DNA of 64,000 bases from Medicago truncatula (taxonomy: Eukaryota; Streptophyta; Magnoliopsida; Fabales; Fabaceae). Position numbers and translations under genes: made by a program. Shown here one piece after another: positions 59,448 through 64,000 of the stretch (positions are counted from its first letter, which is position 1; each line of letters opens with the position of its first letter). The notes below the pieces were generated by a model. That model was not told the origin of the DNA. It saw only the letters and a program-made list of their open reading frames with translations, and searched no databases. The stretch is from the NCBI RefSeq assembly GCF_003473485.1, contig NC_053045.1, positions 27,192,494-27,256,493 of the forward strand. Reading direction: 5' to 3'.

Positions 59448-62400
59448 ATGCCAAGGGGAAAGGCAAAATCTGAGACTGAGCCTGAAAAGCCAGTTGAATC
59501 TGATGAGAAGGTTGACCTTGAAGAGGAAAATGATCCCGAGGAAGAAATGGAAGAAGAGGTTGAGTATGAAGAAGTAGAAGAAGAGGAGGAAGTGGAAGAA
59601 ATAGAAGAGGAGGTGGAAGAAGAAGAGGAGGACCCTGATGAGGAAGAGGAAGAAGAAGAGGAAGAGGAGGAGGAGGAAGAGGTCGAAGAAGTGGAAGAAG
59701 ATGATGCCATGCAAAACCTTGATGATGATGAGAAGAAAAAGCATGCTGAACTTCTTTCTCTTCCTCCTCACAAGTCTGAAGTCTATGTTGGTGGCATTCC
59801 TCTTGATGCCAAAAGTGAAGATTTGAAAGAATTTTGTGAGCGAATTGGGGAAGTTGTACAGGTATGTATGTGCCATTGTTTTGTTCTGTGTATACTTATA
59901 TACAATATACAATGTCATTCATTAACTTGAAAATTGACGAGAACAGGTTCGAATAATGAAAGGAAAAGATGCTTCTGAGAATAAGGGCTTTGCTTTTGTT
60001 ACTTATAGAAATGTAGAACTGGCTTCTAAAGCCATTGAGGAGCTGAATAATACCGAATTTAAGGTAATATGATATCTTCATTCCCTAGTACCATAGATCC
60101 TTCTCCTTTTAAGTTGTTAGCTACTTAGCTTCAGTGCAATTTTAATCTTACAGAAATTTTATATTTGAAATGCAAACAGTTATTCTTAATACAATTTAGT
60201 ATGATGTGTTCAATGCTTGACTATGTCAATGATCAATTGTCTCAGGGTAGGAAAATAAAATGTTCTACATCTCAAGCAAAAAATCGTCTTTTTATTGGTA
60301 ATATTCCTAGAAGCTGGGGCGAAAAAGACCTGAAGAAGGTTGTGACTGACATTGGACCTGGAGTTACTGCTGTTGAACTAGTCAAGGTGTGCATTAACTT
60401 TTTGTGCATTCCTTTTCCATTTTTAATTGAAAGTTTTTAGGGATTATTTGTTATGGTCATGCCTGAATCATCGTCAAAAAATCGCTTGGAACTATCATTA
60501 TGGAATTGCATTGGCAAGTACTCAATGTCAGGATCTGGAGTTTCTGATAGGATACTAGGTATGGGCCTTAGCCCAATAGAGAGAGTAAGAGAATATATTC
60601 TCTAAGATTTAGTATGGGCCTTAGCCCAATGGAGAGAGTAAGAGAATATATTCTCTAAATAAATCTTAGTAAAGATATTATACTAGAAATATATAATAAA
60701 GATATAATCTAAATAAATCTTAGTAAAGTTATTATTTGATAATATCTCCTTGTTAGTATTCTATATAAGTAAGTGTGTAGAGGGAGTTCTAGGTAAGCAA
60801 TTAGATTATTTGTTAGTAGCCTTTTAGGGTCGGCAGCAAGAGACTTTACTGAGGAGGCTTTGCTCTGGAACTTGTAACTCTTTTCTTTATTTCATCTACT
60901 TAATAATATTCACTATTATTCTCTAGTTTCTATTGATTTCTTCTGTGTTATTGGCTCTGCTCTATCAGTTTCTGATTTAACTCTACTTTTTTCTATTGAC
61001 TCAGGATATGAAGAACATTAGCAATAACCGTGGCTTTGCTTTTATCGACTATCATAATAATCAATGTGCTGAATATGGAAGGCAAAAGATGATGAGCCCG
61101 TCATTTAAGCTTGGTGACAATTCCCCAACAGTGAGCTGGGCTGACCCTAAAAATTCTGATTCCTCTGCTTCATCCCAGGTTTCAATTCACATGTGTTCCT
61201 TATTTTAAGCTCTGTTGATAGTATTGATATTTATGGTTAATGGTTAGTACAATAATAATTTTTATAATAAGACATCTGCAACTATGATGGAGGCATGAAA
61301 TCATTCTTTAATGTACATCAATGTCAAGATCTGTAACTTGAAAAGTGCTGCTTTCTAGGTTTCAAGTTATTAAAGCATTATTTATAACAATAGTCCTGAA
61401 AAATTGGAAAGATTTGGGTTGTCAGATAGGCTGTGTGTGTACAATAGAGAAATTTGTGTCCGGAAGAAATTGTGTTTTGCTTAGACACAAGCCATCTTAA
61501 GTCATCTTAGAGTTAATCAAGGATTAAATAGAGAATAGAACTAATTGACAGCTATGAACTACATTATTATGGAATCTAGATACTAGATTGCTGTTCCTGG
61601 CTTTTGAATTAGTATTCTAACCGTTTCTATCCTAGATGCATTGCTTTGTACGCATTGAAGATATTGAATTATTAAACATGCATGAACAGGTGAAGGCAGT
61701 ATATGTGAAGAACCTTCCCAAGAATGTGACTCAAGAGCAGTTGAAGAAGCTTTTTGAACACCATGGGAAGATCACAAAGGTGGTTCTACCACCACCAAAG
61801 TCTGGTCAGGAAAAGAACAGAATCGGCTTCGTACATTTTGCAGAGAGATCAAATGCTATGAAAGCACTAAAAAACACTGAAAGATATGAATTAGATGGTA
61901 ACATTTGAATTTTTTATTTATTCACATTTTCAAATGTTATCTAACTGCTGCAAAAATTGATTAGGCTTGTTATAAGTTTTCAGGTCAAAATTTAGAGTGT
62001 TCTTTAGCAAAGCCACAGGCTGATCAGAAGGCCGTAGTATCAAATACACAGACGCAAGGATTGCTTCCAAGTTATCCCCCACCTGTTGGTTATGGTTTGG
62101 TTGGGAATCCATATGGTGCACTTGGTGCAGGATATGGTGCTCCTGGTCTTGCTCAGGTGATCTTTGCGTTTCTCTTTTGATTAGAATCATTAGATATTTT
62201 TTAATTGTTGAGATACGAAGCTACTCTTACGCCGTTTTCATTGTGTTACTGTTGGCATAACATTACCATTCTAGCAAATAGTGACATTATAGCCTTATTG
62301 CATGCATAACTCTTTTACATATTCAACACTCCCGCCGGTCCTTTTTATAAGTTTAATATGACAAAATCAGACAGACCACAGAAATTCCTTTAAACTAGTT

Positions 62401-63243
62401 AATGAATAATGCTAGTTTATTTTCCAAAAATACCCTTACCATTTATTAATGTCTTCACTTGCCTGGGGAAAATGGGAATTTTGTGAAAATTAAACTTACA
62501 AATAAAATAGAGGTATTGAAGGAAACTTAAAATATTACTTTGTTTATTATATGAAGAACCAAAAATACTCGATGTCTCTTATAAACAAGATCAGAGGGAG
62601 TACATTTAAATATTTCAAATTTCATTAGTAGTCATGTACATCAGACTTGTCAGTATCATGCTTCCAAGTATTTTTACATAGAAGTTGATCGATGTAATAA
62701 ATGCCATTGATTTATCCCCACGTTCAGCATATATTAATCTGAGATTCTGATGATTGGAGTTGTATCTTTTACTCAGCCTTTGATGTATGGACCGGGTCAA
62801 ACTCCTGGTGGAATGGCCATGATGCCGATGCTTCTGGCTGATGGACGCATCGGATATGTCTTGTAAGTAGAACTGTGAATCGTTACTCTATATTTATGAA
62901 CTTATATTGCATGTCATTTCATGACATGTAGCATATTGACAGATATTTTGTTGCAATGATGCTTTGTAAGAAAAAGAAAACAGTTCTAATCTCTACCTAG
63001 TTGCTTGAATCCAGAGCCTGAGAATATGTTTTCCTTTGCAGGCAACAACCAGGATTGCAGCCACACGCCCCACACACCCCACACACCCCGCACACCCCGC
63101 ACACCCCACATTCACATCAAAGAGGTGGCAGGAGTGGCGGCGGCGGTGGTGGGAGTGGTAGTGGCAACAGGAGTACAGGCAGTTCAAGTAAAGGAAGGCA
63201 CAACAATGATAGTGGCCAAGGGCGCAGATACCGCCCATATTAG
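59448..63243 (+). CDS. LIF2: LIF2 / hnRNP Q-like RNA-binding protein with three RRMs
   Basis: Eight coding exons: 59448-59861, 59947-60063, 60246-60386, 61005-61178, 61690-61897, 61984-62156, 62777-62862, 63042-63243; 504 residues, GT-AG and in frame. An acidic, almost all-Glu region (~20-88) precedes three RRMs: ~111-187 (EVYVGGIP, KGFAFVTY), ~190-275 (RLFIGNIP, RGFAFIDY) and ~284-355 (AVYVKNLP, RIGFVHF). The C terminus is Pro/Gly/Tyr-rich, then a His-Pro-Thr repeat (PHTPHTPHTP) and a GGGGSGSG run. This is the layout of Arabidopsis LIF2 (LHP1-INTERACTING FACTOR 2), an hnRNP-Q homologue that works with the Polycomb reader LHP1 in flowering and stress gene control. The start is set by MPRGKAKSE directly after the leader intron. 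Intron 3 holds a solo LTR and intron 6 a MITE. Confidence 0.95.
60545..60967. mobile_element. Solo LTR in LIF2-like intron 3
   Basis: 423 bp beginning TGATAGGATACTAGG and ending GGCTCTGCTCTATCA, i.e. TG...CA with TGATAG/CTATCA inverted tips. The 5-bp duplication GTTTC lies at 60540-60544 and 60968-60972. Inside, TATGGGCCTTAGCCCAAT and the following ~30 bp are repeated twice. The internal domain is gone, consistent with LTR-LTR recombination. Confidence 0.92.
62329..62600. mobile_element. Stowaway MITE in LIF2-like intron 6
   Basis: Left CTCCCGCCGGTCCTTTTTATAAG and right the inverse CTTATAAACAAGATCAGAGGGAG. Right flank is TA; the left flank reads CA, probably a mutated TA. Confidence 0.8.
63059..63115 (+). 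repeat. CCACACACC tandem repeat in LIF2-like exon 8
   Basis: Nine-base units CCCCACACA/CCCCGCACA repeated about five times, encoding the PHT repeat of the protein. Confidence 0.9.
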
Positions 63244-64000
63244 ATGGTCTTTAATGTATTGGGAAATATCAATTTTATTAATGCCTTTGCGAGCTAGATT
63301 ATTTTATCGAAATGTAATACTCTATTGTTTTTCATTAAATATTTATTGATCCATAGTTTCAGTCTTGCTTACATTCATGATTTCGGGGTGTTTTAATGTA
63401 TGACTTATCCCAGTCGAAGAATTGCGTATAATTGAGACATTTTTGTATCTGTTATGAAACCTCAAGTAGTTTGTACCTATACCTTTAAGATTTTTGGGTC
63501 TATCGTGCCTACTTGCTGCCATAGAAAAATGAGTTGTGTACATTCACTAAATTTATTGGGGTAATTGTTCATATTATTGGTTCAAGAGCTACCGGAGATT
63601 AATCTTGTGTGCAACCCTGCATGACTAGAAAAAATAAACATGTCGGCATTTTGAGAATATAGCAGCTGACTGACTCTAGAGTTGAAATCAACAATAGAAA
63701 AATTCTTTGATGCCTAGTGTATCTGAATTTAGATTAGATATTAAACCGACTTTAGGCTTACAAAATCCTAAGTTAAGCATGGTTACTAACTTACTTTTAA
63801 ATCCTTATAGAGTTTAGATGGATGAGTACCTTGAGCAATGATTAAAAATCGTGAAATTACATAGGGTTGTGCCTGTGCATTGTACATATACTAGTGTTCG
63901 ACCCGTGCGTCTACTGCATTTTGGATCAAGCGTATCTCAAAAACGAATGCGTTCCAGTCAATGTTCGAGATTGACATCACGATACGATGAATACACAAAA
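63244..64000. other. 3' flank of the LIF2-like gene
   Basis: 3' UTR with likely polyadenylation between 63300 and 63550, then AT-rich sequence to the window end. Near 63890, CTAGTGTTCGACCCGTGCG resembles a dispersed repeat end also seen at ~32115. No gene. Confidence 0.5.

Noticed and set aside
59373-59918. Long minus-strand frames opposite LIF2-like exon 1
   Set aside because: Antisense of the GAA/GAG-rich acidic tract; Ser/Phe homopolymers with no domain.

Overview
This is nuclear DNA from a flowering plant. Genes are interrupted by GT-AG introns, intergenic DNA is AT-rich, and many small DNA transposons and degraded retroelements lie between and inside genes. The gene families (RopGAP with a CRIB motif, FAF-like, germin-like, LIF2-like hnRNP) are plant families. 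The tRNA-derived SINE remnants resemble those I associate with papilionoid legumes such as Medicago or Trifolium, but the species assignment is inference.

Layout. 0-2 kb: an intact intronless germin-like gene (+). 2.2-4.1 kb: a composite inverted-repeat element. 4.8-13.9 kb: two tandem, intact ATP23-type mitochondrial metalloprotease genes (-), separated by a Mutator-like element; the upstream copy has gained an extra in-frame exon, and the introns of each copy carry private transposon insertions. 14-23.7 kb: transposon-rich, with a 5'-truncated LINE, a Harbinger-like element, a copia gag/protease remnant, two Mutator-like elements and a Stowaway MITE. 24-24.6 kb: an LEA_2 gene (+). 28.2-30.9 kb: a five-exon RopGAP gene (+). 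31-37.7 kb: gene-free, with simple repeats, a terminal-inverted-repeat element and an LTR-like remnant. 38-38.7 kb: a FAF-like gene (+), followed by a tRNA-Gly(GCC) gene. 40.7-44.6 kb: a small mitochondrial IF1-like ATPase-inhibitor gene (-) with a 5'-UTR intron. 45.4-46.9 kb: a degraded LINE (-). 47.4-55.7 kb: a 14-exon SEC23-type COPII coat gene (+). 59.4-63.2 kb: an LIF2/hnRNP-Q-like gene with three RRMs (+).

I annotate eight protein-coding genes. Their exon joins were checked by hand: every junction is GT-AG and keeps the frame, giving products of 207, 211, 189, 187, 363, 246, 120, 745 and 504 residues (nine products counting both ATP23 copies separately). The genes look like unrelated housekeeping and regulatory functions. 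I see no operon-like or biosynthetic cluster and no clear sign of a new biological system. The most unusual points are the exon duplication in one ATP23 copy, the natural empty-site record between the ATP23 paralogues, and a tandem repeat of the stop-containing 3' end of the FAF-like gene.
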